A stretch of DNA of 64,000 nt, taken from NCBI GenBank assembly GCA_965198325.1, contig CBDAPE010000015.1, forward strand, positions 1 to 64,000, read 5' to 3'. Source of the stretch: CBDAPE01 sp965198325. Lineage in GTDB: Bacteria; Pseudomonadota; Alphaproteobacteria; UBA828; JAPUJA01. Shown here in pieces: positions 26,051 to 35,064 of the stretch (its first letter is position 1; each line of letters begins with the position of its first letter). The position numbers were made by a program, and so were the translations under genes. The notes below the pieces were generated by a model. The model ran no database searches. It saw nothing but the letters and a program-made list of their open reading frames with translations, and had not been told where the DNA came from.

Positions 26051-26065
26051 TTGCGTTATTCGCAA
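26051..26065. promoter_or_regulatory. LysR-type operator
   Basis: TTGCGTTATTCGCAA, a perfect palindrome with T-N11-A spacing, 16 bp upstream of the LysR start in the divergent intergenic region. Confidence 0.65.
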
Positions 26066-26194
26066 AAGCTTTTATCCAAATTGACGGATTATCACAAATA
26101 TAAATTCAGTCTATCTGAGGTCCATCCACGATGGATCGTGGTCTATCGATGAAAATTAAGGGCCGAGCAGGCCCGGTTTTGAAGGAGTGGACCA

Positions 26195-27228
26195 ATGAAA
26201 GCAGCCGTAATTCATGAATTTGGAGATGTCAACGTGCTCAGTGTGGAAGACGTTCCGGCCCCCAAACCGAAGGCCGGTCACGCTGTCGTCAAAGTTCTCG
26301 CCGCCGGCATCAACCGTCTCGACCATTACATTCGCGAGGGCTCGATCGTGCCCGAGCTTCCGTTTCCCCACGTCCTCGGCGGCGATGCCGTCGGCGAGGT
26401 GTTTCAGCTTGGCCGAGGCGTCGAAGGCCTGGACATCGGCGAGCGGGTCACCATCGTCCCCGGTTATCCGACCGATGACGCCGAGGCCGACATTCGCCCG
26501 ACGGTCACAGCACCCAGCTTCGCGCTTCCCGGGCTGCATATCGGAGGCACCTACGCCCAATATATCGAGGCCTCCGCCCGCGCCGTCGTGAAGGACACGA
26601 CGGGTCTCAGCCCTGAAGAGGCTGCGACCCTGCCAATGGTGCTGGCGACCTCCGTTCATGCCGTCAAGGGCGTAGCGCGGTCAAACCCGACGACAAAGTA
26701 CTCGTGCACGGCGGCGCTTCGGGATCGGGTTCCATGTTGATCCAGGTCGCCAAGACGCTCGGTGCCGAGGTTGCCACTACCGTCCGCGACGACGGCAAGG
26801 GCGTCTTCGCCCGCGAAATCGGCGCGGATCTGGTCATCAACACCAAGACCCAGGACCTCGTCGAACGGGTCAGGGAATGGATCGATGGCAGCGGCGCAGA
26901 CGTGGTCGTCGACAACCTTGGCGGCGAGGTGTTGGCGCAGAGCATCGAGGCCGTCAAGGCAATGGGCGTTATCGTCGCCTTTGGCTTCGCCGCCGGGCCG
27001 GACGTGGCCTTCGACATCCGCAGCCTGTTCTTCGGTCAGAAGCAACTCCGCGGATCCATGGCCAGCGATATTGAGGATTTGGAATGGGGCCTCGAACAGG
27101 TCAAAGCCGGCAGAATCAAGCCGCTTCTCGACCGGGCGTTGCCATTGAAGCAGGCGCCCGAGGCGCACCAACTCGTCGCCGACAACGCCGTCAAGGGTAA
27201 CCTCGTGCTGCTGCCCTGGGCGGCATGA
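26195..27228 (+). pseudogene. Zinc-independent alcohol dehydrogenase / quinone oxidoreductase (MDR family), frameshifted
   Basis: ATG at 26195 with AAGGAG upstream. Frame 1 gives MKAAVIHEFGDVNVLSVEDV, HVLGGDAVGEV and LPMVLATSVHAVKGV. A shift at about 26675 moves to the frame KPDDKVLVHGGASGSGS, with the NADPH-binding region, ending KGNLVLLPWAA. The combined length of about 344 residues suits the family, which reduces quinones or enals with NADPH. One base lost is enough to explain the break. It is the probable target of the divergent LysR. Confidence 0.85.
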
Positions 27229-27531
27229 CGGTCCAAGCCCGAACGTGCCCCGGCGGGATGCGCCATTCTCCTCCGATGCAACCCCCGGGGCACCGGCAAC
27301 GTTAATGAGGCGACCGGGTGGTCGAGCTATAATTATTTGGACTGCTCCCAGCGGATGTAAGCTGTCGGTACTGCTGGACGAGGCGGGGGTGAGGGGTGGT
27401 CGGCGGGGGAACGATGTCTGCTTGAAGCCATGACACTCTGCTTCGGGGCATCAGCGGACAGAGACTTCGAGAGCTTCCTGGCCGATCCTCCACCTTCGCC
27501 GAGCCCCACCCGGGCCGGGTCGAGCGAAGGC
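27229..27531. other. Intergenic region with hairpin and dispersed repeat C
   Basis: 303 bp. TGCCCCGG (27246-27253) and CCGGGGCA (27285-27292) could form a weak hairpin after the oxidoreductase gene. Repeat C follows at 27371-27430. No gene seen. Confidence 0.45.
27371..27430 (+). repeat. Dispersed intergenic repeat, copy C (diverged)
   Basis: Shares CTGCTGGA, GAGGGGTGGTCGGC, GATGTCTGC and AGCCA in the same order with copy B, with small gaps between. Confidence 0.4.
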
Positions 27532-27750
27532 CTACTGCCGCTCGTCACCCGATCCGCCGAGAAAGCGGCCCAGCATGCGGCCCGCCTCGCGCACCGGATC
27601 CTTGGTCGCCGCGGCCTGCACGACCTTGTCAGCCGCCTTGTCCATTTGCTTATCGACCTTGACCGCGACATCGAGGGCGGCGCGCTGCACCCGTGGATCG
27701 GCCGCAGCCCGCTTGGCCACTCGCCACATAATCGCCCGAAAAATCGACAT
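27532..27750 (-). CDS. Small conserved-looking protein of unknown function
   Basis: 72 residues, helical and basic (MSIFRAIMWRVAKRAAADPR ...), ending GRMLGRFLGGSGDERQ. It has the look of a short alphaproteobacterial protein often found near housekeeping genes; no domain is recognised. ATG at 27750. No partner gene. Confidence 0.5.
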   Translation of the reverse strand: MSIFRAIMWRVAKRAAADPRVQRAALDVAVKVDKQMDKAADKVVQAAATKDPVREAGRMLGRFLGGSGDERQ

Positions 27751-27885
27751 GCCTCGCTCTCCTGATCGTCGCTTAGCCTCTCGCGGGTTTGTCGAGCGCC
27801 TTGCGAGCTACGGTATTCCAACCAATTTCACGAACCGAGACGCGCCCAGCGCGACGGGCGGCGCAACGGCGATTTGCGCCGCCGT

Positions 27886-28869
27886 TCATCCCGTCAGGCC
27901 CCAGACTTCCGCGGCGATCTCGAAGGAACGGCGGCGCGTCGCGTAGTCGAAGATCTGGGACTGGATCATGAGTTCGTCGGCGCCGGTCTTTGCGACGAAG
28001 GCCTCCAGGCCCGCCTTGACCGTCTTGGGCGAGCCGGTGGCGGTGCAGGCGAGGCCCTGCTCCAGGAACTGGCGGGCGCGGGGATCGAGCGTGGCCTCGA
28101 AATCCTCGATCGGCGGAGGCAGCGGATGACGATCGCCCGTGAGCAGGGCCTGTTGGGCGGAGCTCAGCAGCGTACGGCCCGCTTCGTCGGTCTCGGCGGC
28201 GAAGACGTTGAACCCCAGCATGACGTAGGGCGCCTCAAGCTGGTCCGAGGGCTCGAAGCGCTCGCGGTAGACCTCGATCGCCTGCATCAGGGCGGCGGGC
28301 GCGAAGTGGGACGCGAAGGCGTAGGGCAGGCCGAGCGCCGCGGCGAGCTGGGCGCCGAACAGGCTGGAGCCCAGGATCCAAATCGGCACATGGAGCCCCG
28401 CGCCGGGCACTGCCTGGACCATCTGGCCCGGTTCGGGATCGGCGAAGTAGGAGCGGAGCTCGATCACGTCCCGGGGAAAGGCGTTGACATCCGTATCGCC
28501 CTGGCGGCGAAGCGCGTGGGCGGTCGGCCGGTCGGCGCCCGGCGCGCGGCCGAGCCCCAGATCGATGCGGCCGGGATGAAGGGTCTCGAGGGTGCCGAAC
28601 TGCTCGGCCACGACCAGAGGCGAATGATTGGGCAGCATAATGCCGCCCGCGCCGACCCGGATGGATTGCGTGGCCGCCGCGACCCGACCGATCACCAGCG
28701 CCGTCGCCGCGCTGGCGATGCCGGTCATGTTGTGGTGCTCGGCAAGCCACACCCGGCGATAGCCCCAGCGTTCCAGATGGCCGGCGAGATCGACGGCGTT
28801 GGCAAGCGCCTGGCCGACGTCGCCGCCTTCAAGCACCGGGGCCAGATCGAGAACGGAAAGCGGCGTCAT
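27886..28869 (-). CDS. LLM-class flavin-dependent oxidoreductase (luciferase-like)
   Basis: 327 residues from ATG 28869 (MTPLSVLDLAPV, the usual family start; an upstream in-frame start adds ten non-conserved residues). Signature stretches are VWLAEHHNMTGIASAATA, VGAGGIMLPNHSPLVVAEQ and LGLGRAPGAD, typical of the single-subunit F/FMN-dependent luciferase-like monooxygenases, whose substrate is usually unknown. TIM barrel, cytosolic. Intact. Confidence 0.92.
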   Translation of the reverse strand: MTPLSVLDLAPVLEGGDVGQALANAVDLAGHLERWGYRRVWLAEHHNMTGIASAATALVIGRVAAATQSIRVGAGGIMLPNHSPLVVAEQFGTLETLHPGRIDLGLGRAPGADRPTAHALRRQGDTDVNAFPRDVIELRSYFADPEPGQMVQAVPGAGLHVPIWILGSSLFGAQLAAALGLPYAFASHFAPAALMQAIEVYRERFEPSDQLEAPYVMLGFNVFAAETDEAGRTLLSSAQQALLTGDRHPLPPPIEDFEATLDPRARQFLEQGLACTATGSPKTVKAGLEAFVAKTGADELMIQSQIFDYATRRRSFEIAAEVWGLTG

Positions 28870-28938
28870 AGCAGGTTTCGCCTCTGCGGGCGGCGGCAAT
28901 CCCGTGTCGAGGTCAATCGCGGCTCTATCGCGCCGCTC

Positions 28939-29571
28939 CTAGGGGTGTGCCGGTTCGATCAACACGGTCTCCATGGGTGAGAGCCCCGGCAGATGGGCGG
29001 TCGCGAGCGCGCGCGCCCGCTCGGTCTCGTCGCTTACCGTCGAGCGCTCGGCATCGAAACCGACCAGGGCCGTCCCGCCCAGGCTGGTTTCCCTCCCGAT
29101 GCCGTAAAGATAAAGGCTCCCGGCGTAAACCATGGGCACACCGTCGGGCACCGCGATCGCCCAGCGGGGCGCGGTCAGGTAGTTCCGGAGATAGGTGAGG
29201 CCGTCTGTATAGAGTGTCGGTTGGATCGCGAGCATATGGTCTCCGGGTTCGAGCACCAGGTAGGTCCAGCCGTCGTCCCGTGTTTCGCTGGAGAAAAAGC
29301 GCAGGGGTGAGACCTCGTGCGCCACTTCGCCGTCGGTCCCGGCGCCGATCAGCGCGAGCCCGGCATTCTCGAAATAGAGATTGTGGCCGAACGGATAATA
29401 GGGTTCGCCCAATTCGTCCTCGTCCGCAACGCGCACCAGCACGATCGTCTGTTGGCCGGCTTCGACGGCGGCCATCTCGGCGTCCGAGGGCGGTTCGACG
29501 AAGGCGCAGGCGCCAAGCAAGACCGCGAGCGCGAGCGCAGCAACCCCGAATTTCAAATGTCCGAACCGCAT
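28939..29571 (-). CDS. Lipoprotein of unknown function
   Basis: 210 residues from ATG 29571. Signal peptide with lipobox LLGAC, cleaved before Cys at about residue 21, so an outer- or inner-membrane lipoprotein. The mature part is beta-rich with YYPFGHNLYFENAGLALIG and ETRDDGWTYLVLEPGDHML, which is reminiscent of proteins that display a nominal value through a beta-sandwich, but no family is assigned. 70 bp separate it from the LLM gene. Intact. Confidence 0.7.
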   Translation of the reverse strand: MRFGHLKFGVAALALAVLLGACAFVEPPSDAEMAAVEAGQQTIVLVRVADEDELGEPYYPFGHNLYFENAGLALIGAGTDGEVAHEVSPLRFFSSETRDDGWTYLVLEPGDHMLAIQPTLYTDGLTYLRNYLTAPRWAIAVPDGVPMVYAGSLYLYGIGRETSLGGTALVGFDAERSTVSDETERARALATAHLPGLSPMETVLIEPAHP

Positions 29572-29894
29572 GGCGTCCCCTTTCCCGTTTCGACTTGGCG
29601 CGATTAGCCGGTGCATCTTCGCGCCTTTGTAGAAAGTGATGCGCCGCCGGTCAAGGGCGCAGCTCCGGAGCCGACGCGTTTCCTCATTGCGATGAATTTC
29701 ATGAAATTTTACGTAAATACTCGATCAATAACGATATAGTTACTTCAATTTTTATAGCTCAATATTCCGAGTATGAAAAACAACTTTGTGTAATAATTTC
29801 GAAATAGATGAAATTTTTACTTTAGGTTTCACTTGGATTTAAAGTAATAGGCGTAAATGTAGCGCCCTCGTTATCCAGGAAAGGGGACGATAAA
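29572..29894 (+). promoter_or_regulatory. AT-rich upstream region of the Flp pilin gene
   Basis: 323 bp, much more AT-rich than the surroundings, without a gene. A perfect 14-bp palindrome AATTTCATGAAATT lies at 29695-29708, and a half-like site GATGAAATTTTTAC at about 29810. The pilin ribosome site AAAGGGGACG is at its end. Specific -35/-10 boxes are not assigned. Confidence 0.5.
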
Positions 29895-30140
29895 ATGTTG
29901 AAACGACTCTTCACGCTTCTCAAAGACAAGTCGGGTGTGACGGCCATCGAGTACGGCCTCATCGCCGCCCTGGTGGGCGTCGCCATCATCGGCGGCGTAC
30001 AGCTTCTGGGCGGCAGCCTGAACACCATGTTTACCGACGCCTCGACCACGCTCGATGCAAACGCGCCGGCCGGCGCGGGCGACGCGGGCGATGCGTGCGC
30101 TGGCGATGCCGGTGCGGGCGACGCCGGAGCCGGCGCGTAG
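29895..30140 (+). CDS. flp: Flp-family type IVb pilin with Ala/Gly/Asp tail
   Basis: 81 residues. Prepilin motif: short basic leader ending KSG, cleavage before VTAIEYGLIAAL with the conserved Glu5 and the following Tyr, then a single hydrophobic helix. This is the major subunit of the Tad pilus. After residue 55 the protein ends in a low-complexity Ala-Gly-Asp tail of about 26 residues with one Cys, absent from ordinary Flp pilins. First gene of the Tad locus; a strong hairpin follows. Intact. Confidence 0.92.
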   Translation: MLKRLFTLLKDKSGVTAIEYGLIAALVGVAIIGGVQLLGGSLNTMFTDASTTLDANAPAGAGDAGDACAGDAGAGDAGAGA

Positions 30141-30184
30141 CGCTCCTTGCGCCGCGCGTGAGAGGCATCCGCGCGGCATAGCGT

Positions 30185-30222
30185 TGGGTCGGGCGGCCGT
30201 CAGGTAGACGCCGCCCGACCCA
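30185..30222 (+). terminator. Strong hairpin between flp and cpaA
   Basis: TGGGTCGGGCGG pairs perfectly with CCGCCCGACCCA; inside, CGTC pairs with GACG around an AGGTA loop. No T-run follows, so it may act as a processing or attenuation signal that keeps pilin transcript high over the assembly genes. Confidence 0.6.
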
Positions 30223-30283
30223 GCGGGCCCCTCGCAAGACCGCACCATTTCCTGAGCGCGACCCGACAGGCAGGAGGGACGTC

Positions 30284-30757
30284 ATGACCTGGACCGATCC
30301 GATCGACTGGCTCGCCATCGTCCTCTTCATGGGGTTGCTGGTCTGGGCGGCGATCAGCGACTTTCGCAACTACACCATTCTGAATTCGATCCCGCTCGCC
30401 GTCGCCGCGCTCTACCCGATCCACGTGACCACGGCAAGCGCGCCCGTCGACTGGACCGGCGAACTGATCACGGCGCTCGCTGTGTTCGCCGTGGGCGCCG
30501 CGTTCTTCCTGCTGCGGCTGACCGGCGGCGGCGACGTCAAGCTGCTGGCCGTCCTGGCGCTCTGGGCGGGACCGACGCTGATATTACCCAGTTTGATCCT
30601 GACCGGGCTCGCCGGCGGCGTTCTCGGCCTCGCCATGATGACCTGGCTCCGGGTGCTGCGGCCCCGGCGTTACGCGGTGATCGGCGACGGGGTCACTCGC
30701 ATGCCGCTCGCTCGGCAGGCCCCGCCCTACGGCGTCGCGATCGCCGGCGGCGGATAG
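30284..30757 (+). CDS. cpaA: Prepilin peptidase CpaA/TadV
   Basis: 157 residues, type IV prepilin peptidase of the short TadV type with several TM helices. Catalytic aspartates are in ISDFRNYTILN and GGGDVKLL. It processes Flp and pseudopilins in the inner membrane. The frame stops with TAG at 30755 right after PPYGVAIAGGG; ten further codons in frame (FLGATLLAG, then TGA) look like the usual hydrophobic C-terminus of the family, so the protein may be shortened by a nonsense codon. Catalytic parts are complete. Confidence 0.88.
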   Translation: MTWTDPIDWLAIVLFMGLLVWAAISDFRNYTILNSIPLAVAALYPIHVTTASAPVDWTGELITALAVFAVGAAFFLLRLTGGGDVKLLAVLALWAGPTLILPSLILTGLAGGVLGLAMMTWLRVLRPRRYAVIGDGVTRMPLARQAPPYGVAIAGGG

Positions 30758-30811
30758 TTCCTGGGCGCCACCCTCCTGGCCGGCTGAGACAGCCCAAACA
30801 CGGAGATCCCG

Positions 30812-31723
30812 ATGCGCGCACGAAATATCATCCTCGTCACTTTCGCGCTGCTGGCCGCAGTGGGGACGGCCGCGTTCGTCAAGACCTGGAGTCAAAACCA
30901 GCGCCCCGTCGTGGTCGAACAGATCCAGGCGGCGCCGGCGGCGGAGACCGTCAACGTCCTGGTCGCCGCGCGCGACCTCGCCGCCGGCGCGCTGCTTCAC
31001 GCCGACGATCTCGATTGGCAGGCCTGGCCCGAGGACGGCGTCGCCCAAAGCTATGTCCAGCGCGAGGCCGGCGAGACAGAGACACGCTTCGAGGGCGCCG
31101 TCGTGCGCCTCGGCATGACCGCGGGCGAGCCGGTGACCGAGGGGCGCGTCGTGCGCCCGGGTGACCGGGGTTTCCTTACGGCGATTTTCACGCCCGGGAT
31201 GCGCGCGGTCTCGGTGCCGATCTCCGCAACCACCGGAATTGCGGGCTTCGTCTTCCCGGGCGATCGGGTCGACGTCATTTTAATTCACAGCGTCGAGCGG
31301 GCCGAGAGCAGGACGCTTCGTGCGAGCGAGACGGTGCTGACCAACGTCCGGGTGCTGGCGGTCGACCAGCGGATCGCCGACACCGGCGACGGTCCCGCAG
31401 TGGCCAAGACCGCGACTCTCGAGGTGAGCGCGAAGCAGGCCGAGACGATCATCATGCTGACGGAAATGGGGCGACTCACGCTGTCCTTGCGCAGCCTCGC
31501 CTGGGAGGGCCAAGTACTGGCCGAGGCCGCGGAGCTCGACGCGGCCGACAGTGCGCCGACGTTCGCGCAAGCCGGGCAGAGCTATACGCTCGATGCCGAG
31601 GTCAGCGCGTTGATCAGCCCGCCCCGGGTCGAGAGCCCGGCGGCGTCCCGAGAGGTCAAGGTCGTGCGCGGCGCGGCCGCCGAGGCGCTGAACTTCGCCG
31701 TACCCGCCGGGAGCGCACCATGA
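30812..31723 (+). CDS. cpaB: Flp pilus assembly protein CpaB/RcpC
   Basis: 303 residues. N-terminal TM anchor (about 5-23), SAF domain with VLVAARDLAAGALLHADDL, and the RcpC/CpaB periplasmic region GFVFPGDRVDVILIHSV. It stabilises the Tad secretin. Overlaps cpaC by ATGA (31720-31723). Intact. Confidence 0.92.
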   Translation: MRARNIILVTFALLAAVGTAAFVKTWSQNQRPVVVEQIQAAPAAETVNVLVAARDLAAGALLHADDLDWQAWPEDGVAQSYVQREAGETETRFEGAVVRLGMTAGEPVTEGRVVRPGDRGFLTAIFTPGMRAVSVPISATTGIAGFVFPGDRVDVILIHSVERAESRTLRASETVLTNVRVLAVDQRIADTGDGPAVAKTATLEVSAKQAETIIMLTEMGRLTLSLRSLAWEGQVLAEAAELDAADSAPTFAQAGQSYTLDAEVSALISPPRVESPAASREVKVVRGAAAEALNFAVPAGSAP

Positions 31724-33114
31724 GCCGGACCCGGATCCGGCCGATGTTGATCGGCCTGCTGCTGGCCGTCGCGGCGGTCTGGGCCGCGACCGCCGGTGCG
31801 GCGCGGGCCGTGGAAGTGATCCACTCGAACGGCACGACGCTCGAGCTCGAGCTGCACAAGGGCAGCCTCGTGCGCCTGGATGAGCCGGCGGCAACGTTAT
31901 TCATCGCGGACCCCGAAATTGCCGATATCCAGGTGAAATCGCCGACGCTGATTTACGTCTTCGGCAAGAAGTCGGGCGAGACGACGCTCTACGCCGTGGA
32001 CAGCGAAGACGGCATTCTCGCTAACCTCTCGGTCCGGGTGAGCCACAATATCGACCGGCTCGCGGAAATCGTCGGCGATGTCCTGCCCGACGCCGAGATC
32101 CGCTTCGATTCGGTTGGCAGCACGCTCCTGATGAGTGGCACAGTCGAAACGACCAGCGACGCGGAAGAGGCGCGCCGTCTGGCGAGCCAGTTCGTCGCCG
32201 ACGACGACGGTTTCATCATGCGCATCGCCGTGGACGCGCCCAACCAGGTGAACCTGCGGGTCCGGGTCGCGGAAGTCTCGCGCTCGGCGATCAAGCAGTT
32301 CGGGGTGAACTGGGACGCGGCATTTTCCTCGAGCAACTTCCTGATCGGGCTCGCAACCGGCAACCCAGTGGTGGCGGGCAGCGCCTTCATCACCCGGGAA
32401 GCGGAGGCCAACAACCTTTTCGGCAGCGTTTCGACGGGCAGCCTCGACATCAACGGGCTGGTCGATGCGTTAGCCGACGAAGGCATGTTCTCGGTCCTGG
32501 CCGAGCCCAACCTGACCGCGCTTTCGGGCGAGACGGCGAGCTTCCTGGCCGGCGACGAGTTTCCCATTCCCGTCCCCCAGGACCAGGACACGATAACCAT
32601 CCAGTTCAAGAAATTCGGCGTCCATCTGAGTTTTACCCCGGTCGTACTCGACGGCAACCGGATCAGCCTCAGGGTGAGCCCGGAAGTCAGTCAGCTTACC
32701 TCGACCGGCGCGGTCGAGCTCAACAGCTTCGTAATCCCGGCGCTGACGACCCGCCGCGCCGACACCATGGTCGAGCTCGCCAGCGGCCAGAGCTTTGCGA
32801 TTGCCGGGTTGCTGCAGAACAACGTCGATCACGACGTCTCGAAATTCCCAGGCCTGGGCGATCTACCGATCATCGGCCAGCTGTTTCGCTCGGACACCTT
32901 CAAGCGCGACGAGAGCGAGCTCGTCATCATCATCACGCCCTACATCGTCCGGCCGGTCTCGGCACCAGCCCTCGCAACCCCGGTCGACGGCATGACGCCG
33001 CCCAACGACCTCGAACGCATCCTGCTCGGCGAGAATATCGGGACACCCGATACGGTCGGGCTCGGGCCCGACGGCGCCACGCTCGAGGGCTCGGTCGGAT
33101 TCATTCTGGAGTAA
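31720..33114 (+). CDS. cpaC: Tad pilus secretin CpaC/RcpA
   Basis: 464 residues: signal peptide with AxA cleavage (AARA), BON/N-terminal region IADPEIADIQVKSP, then the secretin core VLAEPNLTALSGETASFLAGDEFP, SFAIAGLLQNNV and FPGLGDLPIIGQLFRS with the C-terminal TPYIVRPV. It forms the outer-membrane pore for the Flp pilus. Intact. Confidence 0.95.
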   Translation: MSRTRIRPMLIGLLLAVAAVWAATAGAARAVEVIHSNGTTLELELHKGSLVRLDEPAATLFIADPEIADIQVKSPTLIYVFGKKSGETTLYAVDSEDGILANLSVRVSHNIDRLAEIVGDVLPDAEIRFDSVGSTLLMSGTVETTSDAEEARRLASQFVADDDGFIMRIAVDAPNQVNLRVRVAEVSRSAIKQFGVNWDAAFSSSNFLIGLATGNPVVAGSAFITREAEANNLFGSVSTGSLDINGLVDALADEGMFSVLAEPNLTALSGETASFLAGDEFPIPVPQDQDTITIQFKKFGVHLSFTPVVLDGNRISLRVSPEVSQLTSTGAVELNSFVIPALTTRRADTMVELASGQSFAIAGLLQNNVDHDVSKFPGLGDLPIIGQLFRSDTFKRDESELVIIITPYIVRPVSAPALATPVDGMTPPNDLERILLGENIGTPDTVGLGPDGATLEGSVGFILE

Positions 33115-33118
33115 GGAC

Positions 33119-33806
33119 GTGACGCTGCATTGGAAACCACTCCCGCCAAGTCTGATCGGCCACGGCCTCATCGCAATCCTGATCGCCCTGCTCCTCGCCA
33201 GCTGTTCACCGGTGCCCGAACACTGGCCGACACTGGCCGACCCAGGCCGAGCGCAAGGAGATCCGCGTCGAGACAGTCGAGATGCACCATGCCGTCGTGT
33301 TCGCGACCGCGAGCGCGGCACCGCCCGCCAGCGAATATCGGGCAATCGACCAATTCCTGGGCGAGATCGGGATTCGGGCAAGCGACGACGCGCGCGTCGG
33401 CGTGGCCGATGACGGCACGGGACCGGGCCTGGCCGAACGCCGGGCGTCCAGCCTGATCGCCTACCTCAAGACCCGGGGACTCGATGCCGTACGGGGCGAT
33501 GCCCAGGGTGGGGCGACGATTACCGTGACCCGCTATGTGGTCACAACGCCCGACTGTCCGGATTTTTCGAAGGCGAGCGTGACCGACTTCACCAACCTGC
33601 CGTCGAGCAATTTCGGCTGCGCCACCGCCGTAAATTTGAGCCTGATGGTCGCCGATCCGGCCGACCTGCACCACGGCCGGGACCTGGGCGGTGCCGACGG
33701 CGTGCGCATGGCCGCCGCAGTCTACGGCTACCGCACCGGCGCACTGCCACCGCTCACGAGCGAGGACGACACGGGCACCCTTGCGCCCCTGCTCTCCTCG
33801 CCCTGA
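33119..33806 (+). pseudogene. cpaD: Tad pilus lipoprotein CpaD, disrupted by a 10-bp duplication
   Basis: GTG at 33119 starts a signal peptide with lipobox LLASC, reading into SPVPEHWP. A 10-bp tandem duplication (CACTGGCCGA at 33221-33230 and 33231-33240) then shifts the frame. The rest of CpaD is complete in the other frame: ERKEIRVETVEMHHAVVF, GIRASDDARVGVADDG, YLKTRGLDAV, TVTRYVVTTPDCPDF and SSNFGCATAVNLSLMVADPADLHHGR. Removing one copy of the repeat restores PEHWPTQAERKE. Product lost. Confidence 0.9.
33221..33240. repeat. 10-bp tandem duplication in cpaD
   Basis: CACTGGCCGA occurs twice in succession; it is the cause of the cpaD frameshift. Confidence 0.9.
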
Positions 33807-33837
33807 GCACGGCACCCGGTTCCCGGAGCGCACAGCC

Positions 33838-35064
33838 ATGCCGGTCGATCCCGTCGTCAGCCTCGACGCCACGCCGAGCGATGCGGATGCGTTCGCCGCG
33901 TTCACCGCCGACGAAGTGACCGCCCAGACCATCGTCCGGGCCGCGCGCGCCCAGGGCTGGCCCGTCGAGGCCGTCCAGGACGGCGGCCTCGCGGCCGCGG
34001 CGCGAACCCTCGCGGTGCTTCCGCCGCCCCGCCTGCTCATCCTCGATATCTCGGACTCCGACCAGCCGATCGCCGATCTCGGTGCACTCGACGAGCTGCT
34101 CCAGGACGGCACCACGATCATCGCCATCGGCACGCTCAACGATGTCGGGCTCTACCGCCGGCTGATCGCCGCGGACGTCAGTGATTATCTCGTCAAGCCG
34201 CTCTCGACAGAGGCGCTCGACGCCGCGATCGCCGACGTGCAGCGCGCAGACGCGCGCGTGCCGGCAACCGCGCGGGCCGGCCGCATCGCCGCCGTCGTCG
34301 GTGCCCGGGGCGGCGTGGGAGCCAGCACCATCGCCGCGAACGTAGCGTGGCTGCTCGCCCACGACTTCGAGAAGCAAACGGCGCTGGTCGATCTCGATCT
34401 CCAATTCGGCATCTGTCCGCTGCTCTTCGACCTCGACGGGGGCCATGGCCTGCGCGAGACACTCGAGCAGCCCGAGCGCCTCGACGAGCTGTTCCTCGAA
34501 CGCGCCATGGTCCGGGAGAGCGAACGGCTGTTCGTGCTCGGCACCGAAGAAGGCCTCGACGACGAGCCGCGCTTCGAGGCCGTGGGGCTTAACCTGCTGC
34601 TCGATGTGCTGCAGGGCCGGTTCGGCCGGCTAGTCATCGACCTGCCCCGCCATGGGCTGGCCACCGGGGCTCCGGCGATCGAGCAGGCCAGCGATATCAT
34701 TTTGGTCACTGAGCTTTCGCTCGCGAGCTTGCGAGACTGCAACCGGCTGATCCGACTGTTCCACGATCGCGCCCCGGACGCCCGCCTGCTGGTCACGGCG
34801 AACCGCGCGCTGGGACGGACGAAGGACCCGCTCCCGACCCGCGCCTTCGAGCGCGCCCTCGACGCGCCGCTTGCCCATCTCATCCCGTTCGACGAGAAGG
34901 CGGCGGCCAAGAGCCAGAACGTCGGCCAGCCGATCCCTCGGGTGGGGCACGCACGCCGCACGGTCAAGGTCCTCCGCCGGCTCGCCGGCGAGCTCGCCGA
35001 ACCCGCCCAGGCGGCACACGGCAAGACCGCCAGGAAGGCGACCGCGCGGGAGGCAGCAAAATGA
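33838..35064 (+). CDS. cpaE: Tad pilus localisation ATPase CpaE/TadZ
   Basis: 408 residues from ATG 33838. The N-terminal receiver-like domain (residues 1-140, LLILDISDSDQPIADL, DYLVKPLS) is followed by a MinD/ParA-type ATPase with the deviant Walker A VVGARGGVGASTIAAN and LVDLDLQFG. It places the Tad machine at the pole. The stop overlaps the cpaF start by four bases. Intact. Confidence 0.93.
   Translation: MPVDPVVSLDATPSDADAFAAFTADEVTAQTIVRAARAQGWPVEAVQDGGLAAAARTLAVLPPPRLLILDISDSDQPIADLGALDELLQDGTTIIAIGTLNDVGLYRRLIAADVSDYLVKPLSTEALDAAIADVQRADARVPATARAGRIAAVVGARGGVGASTIAANVAWLLAHDFEKQTALVDLDLQFGICPLLFDLDGGHGLRETLEQPERLDELFLERAMVRESERLFVLGTEEGLDDEPRFEAVGLNLLLDVLQGRFGRLVIDLPRHGLATGAPAIEQASDIILVTELSLASLRDCNRLIRLFHDRAPDARLLVTANRALGRTKDPLPTRAFERALDAPLAHLIPFDEKAAAKSQNVGQPIPRVGHARRTVKVLRRLAGELAEPAQAAHGKTARKATAREAAK

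Noticed and set aside
27874..28980. 368-codon plus-strand frame opposite the LLM flavin enzyme
   Set aside because: Shadow of the strongly conserved minus-strand gene; no recognisable domain.
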